From Paraburkholderia sp. D15 (GTDB lineage: Bacteria > Pseudomonadota > Gammaproteobacteria > Burkholderiales > Burkholderiaceae), in assembly GCF_029910215.1 (NCBI RefSeq), contig NZ_CP110396.1:310001-374000 (forward strand): a DNA stretch of 64,000 nt, written 5' to 3'. Below, piece by piece: positions 38,393-47,698 of the stretch. Position 1 is the first letter of the stretch, and every line of letters begins with the position of its first letter. The translations under genes were made by a program, and so were the position numbers. Under the pieces are notes generated by a model. The model was not told the origin of the DNA and did not search any database. It saw only the letters and a program-made list of their open reading frames with translations.

Positions 38393-39402
38393 TGAATCCG
38401 TTCGTTACGCTCACTCTCGACACGCCGAACGGCTCGTTCGTGTTCGACGGTGCCGAGGTTCCGGAACGCATCAGGTTTGGCGGCTCTCAACTTCTGGCGG
38501 TCGAGAAGATGATCGGCGGCCGGCGGCGCATCAACGCACTCGGTGCCGACGACGCGCCGCTGGAATGGTCGGGCATCTTTCTCTACGCCTCGGCGCTTGC
38601 GCGCGCGCGATTTCTCGACTCCGTGCGCCGCGAGGGGCTGTCCTGCACGCTGACGTGGGACGCGCTCCGCTTTCAGGTGACGATCGCGGAGTTCCACGCC
38701 GATTACGAGAAGCCGTTCAAGATCCCCTACTCGATCAAGTTTGAGGTGGTCGAGGATGAGACTGCCACGGTGGACTCGGTGCCGGCCATCACGCCGGCGC
38801 AGTCGCTGGCCACCGATATGGCGCGTATGGGGACGCTCTCGAACTGCATCGGCGATTCGACGCTGAACGGGCTGGTCGGCGACCTTCAGACCGCGATGAA
38901 TGCCGTCAGCGCGGCGGCGCAACCTATCGCGAACGGCCTGAAGGCGGTGACGTCGTTCGTCGCGGGCGTGGCCAATTGCGCGGATCAGGTGGTCAACACG
39001 GTTGCGGGCGCCGTCTCCGCGGTCGTCTCGCCGCTCGCGGCGGTCGCGTCGCACGTGCAGTATCTGATCAGCTCCGCCGAAGGCATCATGGCCAGCGGAT
39101 CTGGCGTTCTTCCCGGTTTGCCGGCCTCGCAGACCGCGTTCACGGTTCTCGCGCGGATGAACTCCGCAGTGCAGTTGCCCGAACTGTACGAGCTGCGCAG
39201 CATCACGGCCCGGATGCAGGTCAACCTTCCGTTGGTGACGACACCCAGCAGTCCGAAGACCATCACGGTGGGCGGCGGCGACCTTTACTCCATTGCCGCC
39301 CAGCAGTATGGCGACGCGAGTCGATGGGTCGATATCGCGGCCGCGAACAACATTACCGACCCGGTGCTCACCGGTATCAATACCCTGACGATTCCAGCCT
39401 GA
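38392..39402 (+). CDS. Tail/baseplate protein with C-terminal LysM-like domain
   Basis: A 336-residue protein. The N-terminal 125 residues are a beta domain (VTLTLDTPNGSFVFDG..) and a helical linker follows. The C-terminal 50 residues (TITVGGGDLYSIAAQQYGDASRWVDIAAANNI) match a LysM-like fold found in baseplate proteins such as gpU/gp53 types. The LysM piece likely binds the tail tube or another baseplate protein rather than peptidoglycan. Starts on the stop of the preceding gene (ATG at 38392). Confidence 0.72.
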   Translation: MNPFVTLTLDTPNGSFVFDGAEVPERIRFGGSQLLAVEKMIGGRRRINALGADDAPLEWSGIFLYASALARARFLDSVRREGLSCTLTWDALRFQVTIAEFHADYEKPFKIPYSIKFEVVEDETATVDSVPAITPAQSLATDMARMGTLSNCIGDSTLNGLVGDLQTAMNAVSAAAQPIANGLKAVTSFVAGVANCADQVVNTVAGAVSAVVSPLAAVASHVQYLISSAEGIMASGSGVLPGLPASQTAFTVLARMNSAVQLPELYELRSITARMQVNLPLVTTPSSPKTITVGGGDLYSIAAQQYGDASRWVDIAAANNITDPVLTGINTLTIPA

Positions 39403-40520
39403 TGCTCAACCAAATTCCGACCACAGGATCTCTCGTCTCTCCGCGCGCGATCCTGAAGGTTGGCTCGACGGTCATCGACTGGACAAGCTGGGAGGCAGAG
39501 CACAACTCGATCTACGAAGCGGGAACGTTCCGCGTCGAAGTGCCCGCCGTGTTCGGCGACTGGCCGTGGTGGACGCAGCAGACCGAGATCATCGTGGACG
39601 TGTATGTGGGTTTCCCGAAAGATCCGGAGAACTACTCGTCGCAGGACCTGACGCTGTTGCAGACGTTCAGGATCGACGAGATCCGGATCAACGCCGCAAC
39701 GCAGGGCATTTCGCTGGTCGGACGCGACCTGACATCGCTACTGACGGATCAGAAAATCGACGTCAAATTTCCGAACCAGACTGCCGCGCAAATCGCGACA
39801 ACGATTGCAAAGCAGGTCGGCCTCACACCGAACGTACAGTCGACAAAAGATCTGATCGGCCATTTCTTTACGCTGGACCACGTGAGCCTCCATCGTGAGA
39901 AAACGATGTGGACGCTGCTCACGTATCTGGCCCAGCACGAGGGTCTGCAATGCTTCGTACTGGGTCGCACGCTCTACTTCGGCGCATTCGGAAGCGCGTT
40001 GTCGAGTGAGCCGTACCTGATCCAGTACGACCCGCCGACCGCCGACCGGCCCTATCCCATGTCCAATGCCCTGGATATCGACTTCGCTCACGATCTGACG
40101 CTCGCGCAGGACGTATCGGTGCGCGTGCGCAGTTATCACGGCGAGAAGAACGCCGCCTATACGTCGATCGCCACCGCCAGCCGAACCGCCAAGCGGATCG
40201 AACGGGACGCTCAACTCGCGCAGACCTTGCAGCGTTACGACTTCACGTTCGCGGGTCTGACGCAGGCGCAATGCGATGCGAAGGCCCAGCAGTTGCTGGC
40301 GCAGATCAGCCAGCACGAGTTCAAGATGTCCGCGAAGCTGCCTGGCGACACGCTGATCTATCCATGGACACCAGTCGTCGTGCAGGGTACGAACACGCCG
40401 TTCGATACGACGTACGCCGCAGCGCGCATCAAGCGCCGCTGTCAGGCCGATCCGCCGCGCTTCGACATGACCGTTCACGGGAAGACGGTCACTGCGCAGC
40501 AGTCCGTGGAGCTTTCATGA
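39402..40520 (+). CDS. Baseplate hub protein (gpD/gp27-like)
   Basis: A 372-residue protein. The sequence features TFRVEVPAVFGDWPWWTQQTEI.., a FPNQTAAQIATTIAKQVGLTPNV segment of the late-control/gpD family, and the LAQHEGLQCFVLGRTLYFG pattern. Such trimers form the hub under the tail tube. It sits before the gpV-like spike gene, the normal order. The start at 39402 overlaps the preceding stop. Confidence 0.8.
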   Translation: MLNQIPTTGSLVSPRAILKVGSTVIDWTSWEAEHNSIYEAGTFRVEVPAVFGDWPWWTQQTEIIVDVYVGFPKDPENYSSQDLTLLQTFRIDEIRINAATQGISLVGRDLTSLLTDQKIDVKFPNQTAAQIATTIAKQVGLTPNVQSTKDLIGHFFTLDHVSLHREKTMWTLLTYLAQHEGLQCFVLGRTLYFGAFGSALSSEPYLIQYDPPTADRPYPMSNALDIDFAHDLTLAQDVSVRVRSYHGEKNAAYTSIATASRTAKRIERDAQLAQTLQRYDFTFAGLTQAQCDAKAQQLLAQISQHEFKMSAKLPGDTLIYPWTPVVVQGTNTPFDTTYAAARIKRRCQADPPRFDMTVHGKTVTAQQSVELS

Positions 40521-41161
40521 TCGAGCACATCAAGCGCGTCGTGTCCGAGTTCATGTCGAACTTCACGTCAACCAAGTACGGCCAGATCAGTGCGTACAAC
40601 CCGAACGATTACACGGTCAAGGTGCTGATCATGCCGACGTTGCAGGAGACCGGCTTCGTTCCCCTCGCGGCGCCATGGGTAGGCAATAACTTTGGCGCCG
40701 TGTTCGGTCCCGCCGTTGGCGACGCGGTGCGCCTCGACTTCGTTGACGGGAATGTCGAGGCGACGATCGTCGGCAGCCGCTTCTTCAACAACGGCGCGCG
40801 GCCCCCTGTTGTCCAGTCGGGGCAGGCGGCGATCGTCGACAGCAAGGGCTCGTATATCAAGCTGAACAACGACGGCACCATCAACATCAACGCCGCGACC
40901 GGCATGTATTTCTCGGCGCAGACGATTGCTTTGCAAGCAACTCAGACGATCGGCCTAACCGCTGGCACCGAGGTTACGAACTCTGCACCGCAGATCGAAC
41001 TCGACGGACAGGTCACTCAGGGCACAGGACCGCAGGGCGGCTTCGCCACCCTGAACGGGCCGGTCACAGTGAACAACGACCTTACCGCACAAGGCAAGAG
41101 CGTCCATAACCACACGCACCTCGAACATGGTGCAGGCAGCCAGACCAGCCCGCCGACCTGA
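40517..41161 (+). CDS. Baseplate spike protein (gpV-like)
   Basis: A 214-residue protein. The N-terminal OB-like barrel segment (GQISAYNPNDYTVKVLIMP, GDAVRLDFVDGNVEATIVGSRF) is followed by a beta-helix-prone region (SYIKLNNDGTININAATGMYF) and a polar C-terminus with KSVHNHTHLEHGAG, which could bind metal at the tip. It would pierce the outer membrane. Confidence 0.82.
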   Translation: MIEHIKRVVSEFMSNFTSTKYGQISAYNPNDYTVKVLIMPTLQETGFVPLAAPWVGNNFGAVFGPAVGDAVRLDFVDGNVEATIVGSRFFNNGARPPVVQSGQAAIVDSKGSYIKLNNDGTININAATGMYFSAQTIALQATQTIGLTAGTEVTNSAPQIELDGQVTQGTGPQGGFATLNGPVTVNNDLTAQGKSVHNHTHLEHGAGSQTSPPT

Positions 41162-41170
41162 GACTAGACG

Positions 41171-41557
41171 ATGCCCGATTCTTTCCACTGGTGGGGCCAG
41201 GACATTCAGTTCTCGGCCTCAGGCGACGACCTGCTCGCGAGCGGCGTGACGGAGTTGAACCAGCGGATCGTGCGCGCGTTACTGACGCCGACCGGTTCGT
41301 ACATCTGGCACCCCACCTACGGCGCGGGTCTCGGTCGATTCGTCGGCCGCGCCCTCTCACCCGAAGAGTTCGCGCTGATCAAGTCGCTGATCGGCGGAGT
41401 ACTGGCGATCGAGCCGGATGTGCAGAAGCAGCCGGCGCCAACGTTCACGTATCAGAACGACGCGACCGGGCTGTTGAGCGTCACGATCAACTACACCTAC
41501 GCGCCAACCAGCGTCCCGCAGACCCTCAATTTCAACGTGCCGGCATATGGCTCTTAA
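41171..41557 (+). CDS. Baseplate wedge protein (gpW/gp25-like)
   Basis: A 128-residue protein, start MPDSFHWWGQDIQFS. The gp25 pattern includes LNQRIVRALLTPTGSYIWHPTYGAGLGRFVG and ALSPEEFALIKSLIGGVLAIEPDV. It attaches the baseplate to the tail tube. Overlaps the next gene by 11 bp. Confidence 0.82.
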   Translation: MPDSFHWWGQDIQFSASGDDLLASGVTELNQRIVRALLTPTGSYIWHPTYGAGLGRFVGRALSPEEFALIKSLIGGVLAIEPDVQKQPAPTFTYQNDATGLLSVTINYTYAPTSVPQTLNFNVPAYGS

Positions 41558-42731
41558 CCAGCAAAGCTTCACGACGCTCGTCCAGCAGCAGGTCGCGGCG
41601 ATCCAGTCGGCGGTCGCGTCCAGCGCGTCGGCGGTCGCGACACTCCTGTCGTTCGTGATCGGGTCGATCGAACTCGCGCGCGTCGAGGCGGTCGCTGCTG
41701 TATCGATGTGGCTCCAGTCGCTGGTGATGCAACTGCTGGCCGTCACCCGGCTGTCGACCTCCACCGGTAGCGACGTCGACAGCTTCATTGCGGATTTCGG
41801 CTGCCCGCCGCGAGAACAGGCGGTGCCGGCCACGGGACAGGTGGTGTTCTCGCGATTCACGCCGACCGGCGTCGCGACGATTCCAGCGGGCGTCTACACG
41901 CCAAACGCAAACGGAATAGGAGGCAGCTATTCCGGCGGCGCCATGGTGCTCACCGCGGACGGCACCCAGCCGTTTCAGGTTATTCCAGATTCGACGCAAA
42001 CGTACTGGAACGCGGCAGCGAACGCCTACGTCATTCCGGCCGGCATCACCAGCGCTCAGGTCACGGTTCAGGCGGCCAACGCGGGGACGCAGGGAAACGT
42101 CGCGGCTGGCTCCATCACGACGATCTCGACGGCGATCGTCGGCGTCGATACGGTGAACAATCCGGGCTCGTTCGCAAACGGCGTGAATCAGGAATCCGAC
42201 GCCGCGGTGATGGCGCGCTTCCAGTTGTACGTGCAGGGTTTGCGCGCCGCAATCCTGACGGCCGTCGAGTCAGCAATCGAAGGTGTCCAGCAGGGCATCC
42301 AGTACGAGATCGTCGAAAACCAGACGCTCGCCGGCGCCACGCAATACGGCTTCTTCTACGTGATCATCTCTCCGTTCACGTCGGCGCTGCACGACGCAGT
42401 CTATTCGGCGATCAATGCGGTCCGTGGCCTGAGCATAACCTTCGCGGTGTATGGCGCTTCTTCCCTGACCGCCAACGTGGTGGTGACGGTTTCGGCCGCG
42501 CCGGGATACACGTTGGCGAACGTCGAGGCCGCCGTGCAAACAGCGATCGAGAATTTCATCGCATCGGTGCCGCTGGGCGGCACGCTTTCGTACTCGCAAC
42601 TCTACGCGGCCATCTGGGCGGTGCCGGGCGTGGCGATCCCCGTAACTGGGCTGACGATTAACGGGGGCACGTCCGACCTCGTCGCCACGGCACAGCAACA
42701 GGTAACGGCCGGAACTGTGACGGTGAACTAA
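41547..42731 (+). CDS. Baseplate wedge protein (gpJ/gp47-like)
   Basis: A 394-residue protein. The conserved gpJ-like N-terminus includes LARVEAVAAVSMWLQSLVMQLLAVTRLSTSTGSDVDSF and GCPPREQAVPATG; the Val/Thr-rich body ends in a Gly/Thr tail. It forms the arms to which fibres attach, with gpI. Confidence 0.85.
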   Translation: MALNQQSFTTLVQQQVAAIQSAVASSASAVATLLSFVIGSIELARVEAVAAVSMWLQSLVMQLLAVTRLSTSTGSDVDSFIADFGCPPREQAVPATGQVVFSRFTPTGVATIPAGVYTPNANGIGGSYSGGAMVLTADGTQPFQVIPDSTQTYWNAAANAYVIPAGITSAQVTVQAANAGTQGNVAAGSITTISTAIVGVDTVNNPGSFANGVNQESDAAVMARFQLYVQGLRAAILTAVESAIEGVQQGIQYEIVENQTLAGATQYGFFYVIISPFTSALHDAVYSAINAVRGLSITFAVYGASSLTANVVVTVSAAPGYTLANVEAAVQTAIENFIASVPLGGTLSYSQLYAAIWAVPGVAIPVTGLTINGGTSDLVATAQQQVTAGTVTVN

Positions 42732-43390
42732 TGGCGATCGGCGATCAGAACGACATCTTCACGCGCCTGAAGGCGCAGATCCCGACCTCGTGGTTCAAGC
42801 TCTCACCGAACTTCGATGCCACTCTGCAAGGCCCAGCGTGGGCGCTGTCGACGAACTACGCTCAGATCACGTATGCGACGTTGCAAACGCGTATCGCGAC
42901 AGCGACCGACGGCTATCTCGACCTGATCTCGAACGATTTTTTCGGAACGGCGTTGCCCCGATTACCGAATGAGCAGGATGGCCCATACCGCGCCCGGATT
43001 CTGGCCAACCTCTTCGTGAAGGGCCCAACGCGCGCCAACATGTCCGCCGTGCTGACGCTAGTCACGGGTCGCGTGCCGACGATCTTTGAGCCTTCCAACA
43101 CGACCGATTCGGGTGGATGGGATGGCGGCTTTTACTGGGACACCGGCGTAGGTCAATGGGGCGCACCGATGCCCTATCAAAGCTTCGTCACCGCCTATCG
43201 ACCGCTCACGAGCGCACAGTCGCTTGGCGAACTCGATTCGTGGCGATGGTCGTGGGACTCGTACGGGGCGTGGTCCGATCAGCCCGTCACGGCGATCAAC
43301 GACGCGGCCATCATCGCTGCCGTCGAGTCCACACGAATGACCGGCACCGTCGTCTGGATGCGAATCGCGAACAACCCGATCACACCCTGA
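42731..43390 (+). CDS. Baseplate wedge protein (gpI-like)
   Basis: A 219-residue protein directly after gpJ. The sequence includes ISNDFFGTALPRLPNEQDGPYRARIL and a Trp/Tyr-rich C-terminus (GGWDGGFYWDTGVGQWGAPMP, WSWDSYGAW). The order W-J-I is that of P2-like baseplates; similarity to gpI itself is loose. A terminator follows. Confidence 0.7.
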   Translation: MAIGDQNDIFTRLKAQIPTSWFKLSPNFDATLQGPAWALSTNYAQITYATLQTRIATATDGYLDLISNDFFGTALPRLPNEQDGPYRARILANLFVKGPTRANMSAVLTLVTGRVPTIFEPSNTTDSGGWDGGFYWDTGVGQWGAPMPYQSFVTAYRPLTSAQSLGELDSWRWSWDSYGAWSDQPVTAINDAAIIAAVESTRMTGTVVWMRIANNPITP

Positions 43391-43408
43391 CCTCTCCTCG
43401 CAATAACC

Positions 43409-43432
43409 AAGCCGCCTTCGGGCGGCTTTTTT
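43409..43432 (+). terminator. Terminator after the baseplate genes
   Basis: AAGCCGCC ttcg GGCGGCTTTTTT: 8-bp stem with a UUCG loop and a T-run. Confidence 0.88.
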
Positions 43433-43448
43433 CGTTTACGGAGTCTGA

Positions 43449-45839
43449 ATGGATCGCGCCACCGTTTATACGCAGGAACAGGGCCGCAGCGTCGATTTCC
43501 TGTTCGCGCAACGCGCCACGATGATCGGTCTGGGCAAGCTCGCACAGGCGATCATGGGCGGCAACACGATGGTTCGCGGGCTGCCCGTCGCGCCGAACTC
43601 GCCGGCAGCGCTCAATGTGGTCGTGGGGATCGGCGAAATTTACTCGCTGGCCCAGGTGGACGCCACGGCATGGGGCGCCCTGCCCGCCGACACGACCGAC
43701 TTCATCGTGAAGCAAGGCCTGAACATGGCCGCGCAGACAATCGCGACGCCCGCGCCGACTACCGGTGGCTACAGCATCGCGTATCTGATCGAAGCCCAGT
43801 ATCAGGACCAGGACACGAACCCGGCGGTCTTGCCGTTCTACAACAGCGCCAACCCGCAGCAACCGCTGAATGGCCAGGGCGGCAATGGCGCGGCGCAGGC
43901 GACCGAGCGGCAAGGCGTATGCGTTATCCAGGCAAAAGCCGGGATTGCCGCGCCGACCGGCACACAGATCACGCCCACGGTCGACGCCGGCTGGACGGCG
44001 CTTGCCGTCGTGACCGTTGCATTCGGTCAGACGAGCGTCGTATCGGGAAATATCACGGTCCCCGCCGGCGTGCCGCAGTTGACGAACATCCTGCAGATGA
44101 TGCAGACCGAGTCGACGAACTACGCGGTCGACACCAGTACGACGCCGAACCAGATCAGCATCGCATTGACGCCGCCGATCACGTCGTACACGGACGGCAT
44201 GCAGTTGAACTTTCGCGCGGCGAACAACAGCAGCGGCGCGGTCAATATCAATGCGGGCCCGGGGAACGTCTCACTCTCTGGCGCCGCCGGCGCGCTGCAA
44301 TCCGGGGAGATCGTCTCTGGCGGTTACTACACCGCCGTCTACCAGTCGAACACCGGGACCGCGGTGCTTGTCGGGCAAGGCGCGGGCGCCGAGCAAATCA
44401 ACCCTGCAACGCAAAGCAAGCACGCTGTCCAGTTGCAGCAGGCGCAGGCGATGCGGGGAACCTATAACGGCTCCTACTCGTACAGCACTTCACAGGCTCT
44501 GACCGCAGCCCAAGTCGGATCGGAAATCATCTTTTTCGGTACGAGCGCGGGTACATTTTCAATGCCGCAGGGTTCGACGATTTCTCAGGGGAGCGGCTTC
44601 AGCATCGTCAATGCCAGCGTGACGGCCGTTTTGACGGTGGCGCTTTTCTCCGGCGACCAAGCGTTGTCGGGCGGCAGCGTCACGCCCACCTCTATCTCGC
44701 TCCAGCCGGGTGACGACCTTGAAATTACTCGTTCGGGCGCGGCGACACAATGGATCGTTACGGGCTCGGCCATTCGCCAGTTCAATCCGCTCGTAGTCGC
44801 CGCCGCAACCGCCAGCACGCATGCCCTACAACTGCAGCAAGCACAGGCTATGCGCGGCACGTTCAATGGCGCGTACGCCTATAACAGTTCGCAAACTCTG
44901 ACCACGGCGCAAGTTGGAGCGATCATCAATTTTTACGGTACAACTGCGGGAGCCTTCGCTGTTCCGCAAGGCTCGACGGTCGCGCAGGGAAACGGGTTCT
45001 ACATTTTGAATGTCAGCACGGCAGTGTTGACGATCAACCTTTTCTCCGGAGATCAGGCTCTTCCGGGCGGTGGGGCAACGCCAACGTCGATCGCGATGCA
45101 GCCTGGCGACGATCTCGAAATTACGCGGTCAACCGTTTCTACACAGTGGCTCGTCGGCGGTTCGTGCATTCGGGAGTTCAATCCGCTTTCTGTCGCGGCT
45201 GCTACGGCTGGTCAGCATGCGATGCAGTTTCAGCAAGCGATCGGCCGGCTTATCAACGTGCAGACTTTCGCTGCGGCGGGCACGTTCACCTACACGCCTT
45301 CGGCAGGCACGAATAGCGTGGTTGTTGACGTGCATGGCGGTGGGGGCGGCGGCGGCAGCGTCGTTTCGACCGGTGCGTCGCAGGTGGCCGCTTCTGCCGG
45401 CGGTGGTGGCGGCGGGTTCGCGCAGAGCCGGCTCCTGAGCGGCTTTTCCGGTGCCTCGGTAATCGTGGGGGCAGCGGGGCCTGGTGGAACGACCGGCGGC
45501 GGCGCAGGCGGTTCTGGCGGATCGAGTTCGTTCGGTGCCCTTCTTTCTGCCACCGGCGGCGGCGCCGGTGCTCCGGGCGCTGCTGTGGCGAACACTGCGT
45601 CTTCGATGGCTCCCGGTGGTCAAGGCGGTACTGGCACTGGTGGGAATCTCATCAACAGAAACGGAGTCACCGGTGGCAACGCCACGACTATCGGAACCAG
45701 TATTGGTCGTGGCGCCGGCGGTCCTACTGGTGGTGGAATCTCAAGCGGTGGCGACGGCCTTCAGATCGGATCAAGTGTGTCGGCGGGAGCGGGTATCAAT
45801 GGTCAACCGGGGTATGTGCGCGTGTGGGAGTATGCGTAA
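43449..45839 (+). CDS. Tail fibre protein with tandem repeats and Gly-rich tip
   Basis: A 796-residue tail fibre. The N-terminal part likely attaches to the baseplate. From about residue 335 there are two direct repeats of 133 residues (399-bp period; first at about 44451, second at about 44850), each with the pattern QAMRGT.NG.Y.Y..SQ.LT.AQVG followed by Thr/Val strands and ending GSCIREFNPL/GSAIRQFNPL. From about residue 630 the sequence is Gly-rich (GGGGGG, GGGGGGF and so on), as in receptor-binding tips built of polyglycine sandwiches, ending VRVWEYA. A chaperone-like gene follows. The fibre has no DGR repeat. Confidence 0.82.
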   Translation: MDRATVYTQEQGRSVDFLFAQRATMIGLGKLAQAIMGGNTMVRGLPVAPNSPAALNVVVGIGEIYSLAQVDATAWGALPADTTDFIVKQGLNMAAQTIATPAPTTGGYSIAYLIEAQYQDQDTNPAVLPFYNSANPQQPLNGQGGNGAAQATERQGVCVIQAKAGIAAPTGTQITPTVDAGWTALAVVTVAFGQTSVVSGNITVPAGVPQLTNILQMMQTESTNYAVDTSTTPNQISIALTPPITSYTDGMQLNFRAANNSSGAVNINAGPGNVSLSGAAGALQSGEIVSGGYYTAVYQSNTGTAVLVGQGAGAEQINPATQSKHAVQLQQAQAMRGTYNGSYSYSTSQALTAAQVGSEIIFFGTSAGTFSMPQGSTISQGSGFSIVNASVTAVLTVALFSGDQALSGGSVTPTSISLQPGDDLEITRSGAATQWIVTGSAIRQFNPLVVAAATASTHALQLQQAQAMRGTFNGAYAYNSSQTLTTAQVGAIINFYGTTAGAFAVPQGSTVAQGNGFYILNVSTAVLTINLFSGDQALPGGGATPTSIAMQPGDDLEITRSTVSTQWLVGGSCIREFNPLSVAAATAGQHAMQFQQAIGRLINVQTFAAAGTFTYTPSAGTNSVVVDVHGGGGGGGSVVSTGASQVAASAGGGGGGFAQSRLLSGFSGASVIVGAAGPGGTTGGGAGGSGGSSSFGALLSATGGGAGAPGAAVANTASSMAPGGQGGTGTGGNLINRNGVTGGNATTIGTSIGRGAGGPTGGGISSGGDGLQIGSSVSAGAGINGQPGYVRVWEYA

Positions 45840-46361
45840 ATGAAAACGTATGCACGAATCGATGCGGCAGCCGTCGTAGAATTCTTCGAAACGGATGGAG
45901 ACATCGCAGACATGTTCCATCCGGATCTCGTGTGGGTGGACGTCACCGCTGCTAGCCCGGTGCCTTCGCTTGGGTGGTCGGCCACAGAGACTAACGGAAA
46001 GTGGACGTTTGCCGCCGCTGCGGCGCCTGTCGTTACGCCGCAAATGGCAGCACTGGCCGCACTCGCTGCAGGCATCTCGATAGTGAGCACCGGTACACCA
46101 GCACTCAACGCGACGTACGCATGCGACTCACTTACCCAGTCGGATATCGTCGCGATCGAGACGAGTCTGAACGCTGGGAAGGGCTTTCCTGGCGGCGGTG
46201 GCTCGTTCAACTACCCGGATGCCGCCGGCGTCATGCACACCTTCAGCGAGTCGAATTTTTCGAACTTCGCGGCGGCAGTTCGAGACTACGTCTACGCTCT
46301 CAAATCGGTCATGTCAGGCGCATCCTCGACGCTTCCCGCAGCATCCACGACGATCGCTTAG
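45840..46361 (+). CDS. Tail fibre assembly protein-like
   Basis: A 173-residue protein starting 1 bp after the fibre stop. The start MKTYARIDAAAVVEFFETDGDIADMFHPDLVWVDV fits the Tfa-like small tail proteins that chaperone fibres. The C-terminus is Ala/Ser-rich. No terminator is visible right after it. Confidence 0.65.
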   Translation: MKTYARIDAAAVVEFFETDGDIADMFHPDLVWVDVTAASPVPSLGWSATETNGKWTFAAAAAPVVTPQMAALAALAAGISIVSTGTPALNATYACDSLTQSDIVAIETSLNAGKGFPGGGGSFNYPDAAGVMHTFSESNFSNFAAAVRDYVYALKSVMSGASSTLPAASTTIA

Positions 46362-46528
46362 TCGGGCGCAGGTACAGGGTTTTCTTTGCTGGGCTGCTCG
46401 GTCAACGGAGGGGTGATGAAGCGCCCTTTTTTATGATGCAGTTCAGCGAGCTTCCGGTCCTTCGTGTGCATCGTGTCTCCCGTTTCAAACTCGATGCGAT
46501 ATGTCACTTCCAACGCCCCGTCGATCAT
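46358..46528 (-). CDS. Small antisense-strand hypothetical protein (56 aa)
   Basis: A 56-residue protein opposite the fibre-assembly gene end, with AGGAG before the ATG at 46528. The segment DGALEVTYRIEFETGDTMHTKDRKLAELHH suggests a short beta-alpha fold. A frame open to 46561 exists but lacks a ribosome site. No family is recognised. Confidence 0.5.
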   Translation of the reverse strand: MIDGALEVTYRIEFETGDTMHTKDRKLAELHHKKGRFITPPLTEQPSKENPVPAPD

Positions 46529-46576
46529 GATTTTCTCCTTTTGAGGGCGGTAGTCTAACATCGCCCGAGAACGCGA

Positions 46577-47593
46577 TCAGAACCGGTAACGCCCGATCAG
46601 CATATCGACCGAATGCCAGATCGGCGGCCCGGAGTTGTTGCTCGTCGGCTTCACGAAGAAGTGCTGATAGACGAGCGACAGGTTTTTATAGCTTGCGGTC
46701 GCGCCGACTACCGCGCCGACGCGCCAGCCGTCCGAGCTCGCATAGTGCAGGCTGATCGGGTCGGTCTGCCAGTCGTGATAGACGATGTTCGAAACGTCTT
46801 CCGACCAGACGGTCTTGTGGATGAAAGGCCCTGCCTCGATGCCGACCCGCCAGTTGCCGGTCTGGTAGTACGGCTCAAGCGAGAGGATGAAGCCGGCTTC
46901 GTGGCCGGAACCGTGATAGTTCGCGAGCGGCAGGCACGGGCCGTTGCAGGCCTTGGTCTGGACGTTGTAGTTCGCGTCGAGCGGCACGGCCTGGGCATCG
47001 GTGTGCACGGTACCGAGCCAAGCCCAATCGGCATGCCAGTCAACGCCCCAGTTCGCGGTCCGCCAGACGGGGCCGGTGAGCCCCGCTTCGAACGCGGGCG
47101 CCTCCAGCCGCAGCTTGTGCGCGAAGGCGTCCTGATACCAGTAGCCGTCGGGCCCCTTGCTGTATACCGAGGCTCCGACGCCAGCTTCGAGGTGTACGTA
47201 ATCGGTGATCGAATCAGCGCGCGCACCCGACGCGACGCAGCCGAGAGAAAGCGCTACTGCTGCGGCTCGCCACCCGGCGCCATGTCGATTACCGCCCCGT
47301 ACGACCGCGCGAGATCGTGAAGTTGCTCGACGTTCGTGATGTGCATGCCGCGCAGCAGAGCGAGCCCGAGCATGCCGTACATCAGGACGTGGAAGCCCAT
47401 TTCCCGCCTTTCCTTGTCGGAAGTGTATTTGTGAAACTGACCGCTGGTCGACACGCCGAACAATTCGGCCATCTGGGAATTGGTAAATGACAGCTCCTCT
47501 CTGAGGCGCCGAAGCTCTTCCCGCGGGATGGGCTGAAAGTGCATGGGGACGAAATCCAAGCGCGCGTGCGAACGCGCCAAAAATGATCTTCAT
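46577..47593 (-). CDS. Outer-membrane beta-barrel moron, odd start
   Basis: The frame is open for 338 residues; the last 215 (from about residue 124, after AAAVALSLGCVASGARADS) look like a mature beta-barrel with the pattern VGASVYSKGPDGYWYQ and a final IGRYRF ending in Phe. The signal-like segment (about 108-124) has no ATG, GTG or TTG before it in frame except at 47593, 327 bp upstream, where an AGGA site exists. It therefore overlaps 47254-47580 almost fully. Likely a host-surface modifier such as a lipid A or receptor-altering protein, but function is not established. Confidence 0.6.
   Translation of the reverse strand: MKIIFGAFARALGFRPHALSAHPAGRASAPQRGAVIYQFPDGRIVRRVDQRSVSQIHFRQGKAGNGLPRPDVRHARARSAARHAHHERRATSRSRAVVRGGNRHGAGWRAAAVALSLGCVASGARADSITDYVHLEAGVGASVYSKGPDGYWYQDAFAHKLRLEAPAFEAGLTGPVWRTANWGVDWHADWAWLGTVHTDAQAVPLDANYNVQTKACNGPCLPLANYHGSGHEAGFILSLEPYYQTGNWRVGIEAGPFIHKTVWSEDVSNIVYHDWQTDPISLHYASSDGWRVGAVVGATASYKNLSLVYQHFFVKPTSNNSGPPIWHSVDMLIGRYRF
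47254..47580 (-). CDS. Small helix-turn-helix-like protein overlapping the outer-membrane gene
   Basis: A 108-residue frame; ATG at 47544 (MHFQPIPREELRRLREELSFTNSQMAELFGV) starts the likely DNA-binding part, or TTG at 47580. The remainder has MGFHVLMYGMLGLALLRG, a mildly hydrophobic helix, and ends QQ at 47254. It shares its whole DNA with the longer frame of 46577-47593. A 7-bp inverted repeat at 47654-47672 lies upstream and could be its operator. The HTH is XRE-like but no named family is recognised. Confidence 0.6.
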   Translation of the reverse strand: MARSHARLDFVPMHFQPIPREELRRLREELSFTNSQMAELFGVSTSGQFHKYTSDKERREMGFHVLMYGMLGLALLRGMHITNVEQLHDLARSYGAVIDMAPGGEPQQ

Positions 47594-47653
47594 GGCGAGG
47601 TTCCTTTCGGAGTATCGGGCACCGCGGAGTGCTTAGCCCTGTGCATCGAAGAA

Positions 47654-47672
47654 TATCACCTTTAGGGTGATA
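47654..47672. promoter_or_regulatory. Operator palindrome for the moron pair
   Basis: TATCACCtttagGGTGATA, perfect 7-bp arms around a 5-bp centre. It lies 61-79 bp before the ATG at 47593, where a promoter for the minus-strand pair is expected. Confidence 0.55.
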
Positions 47673-47698
47673 GTCAAGCAGCAAATAACACGACCATC

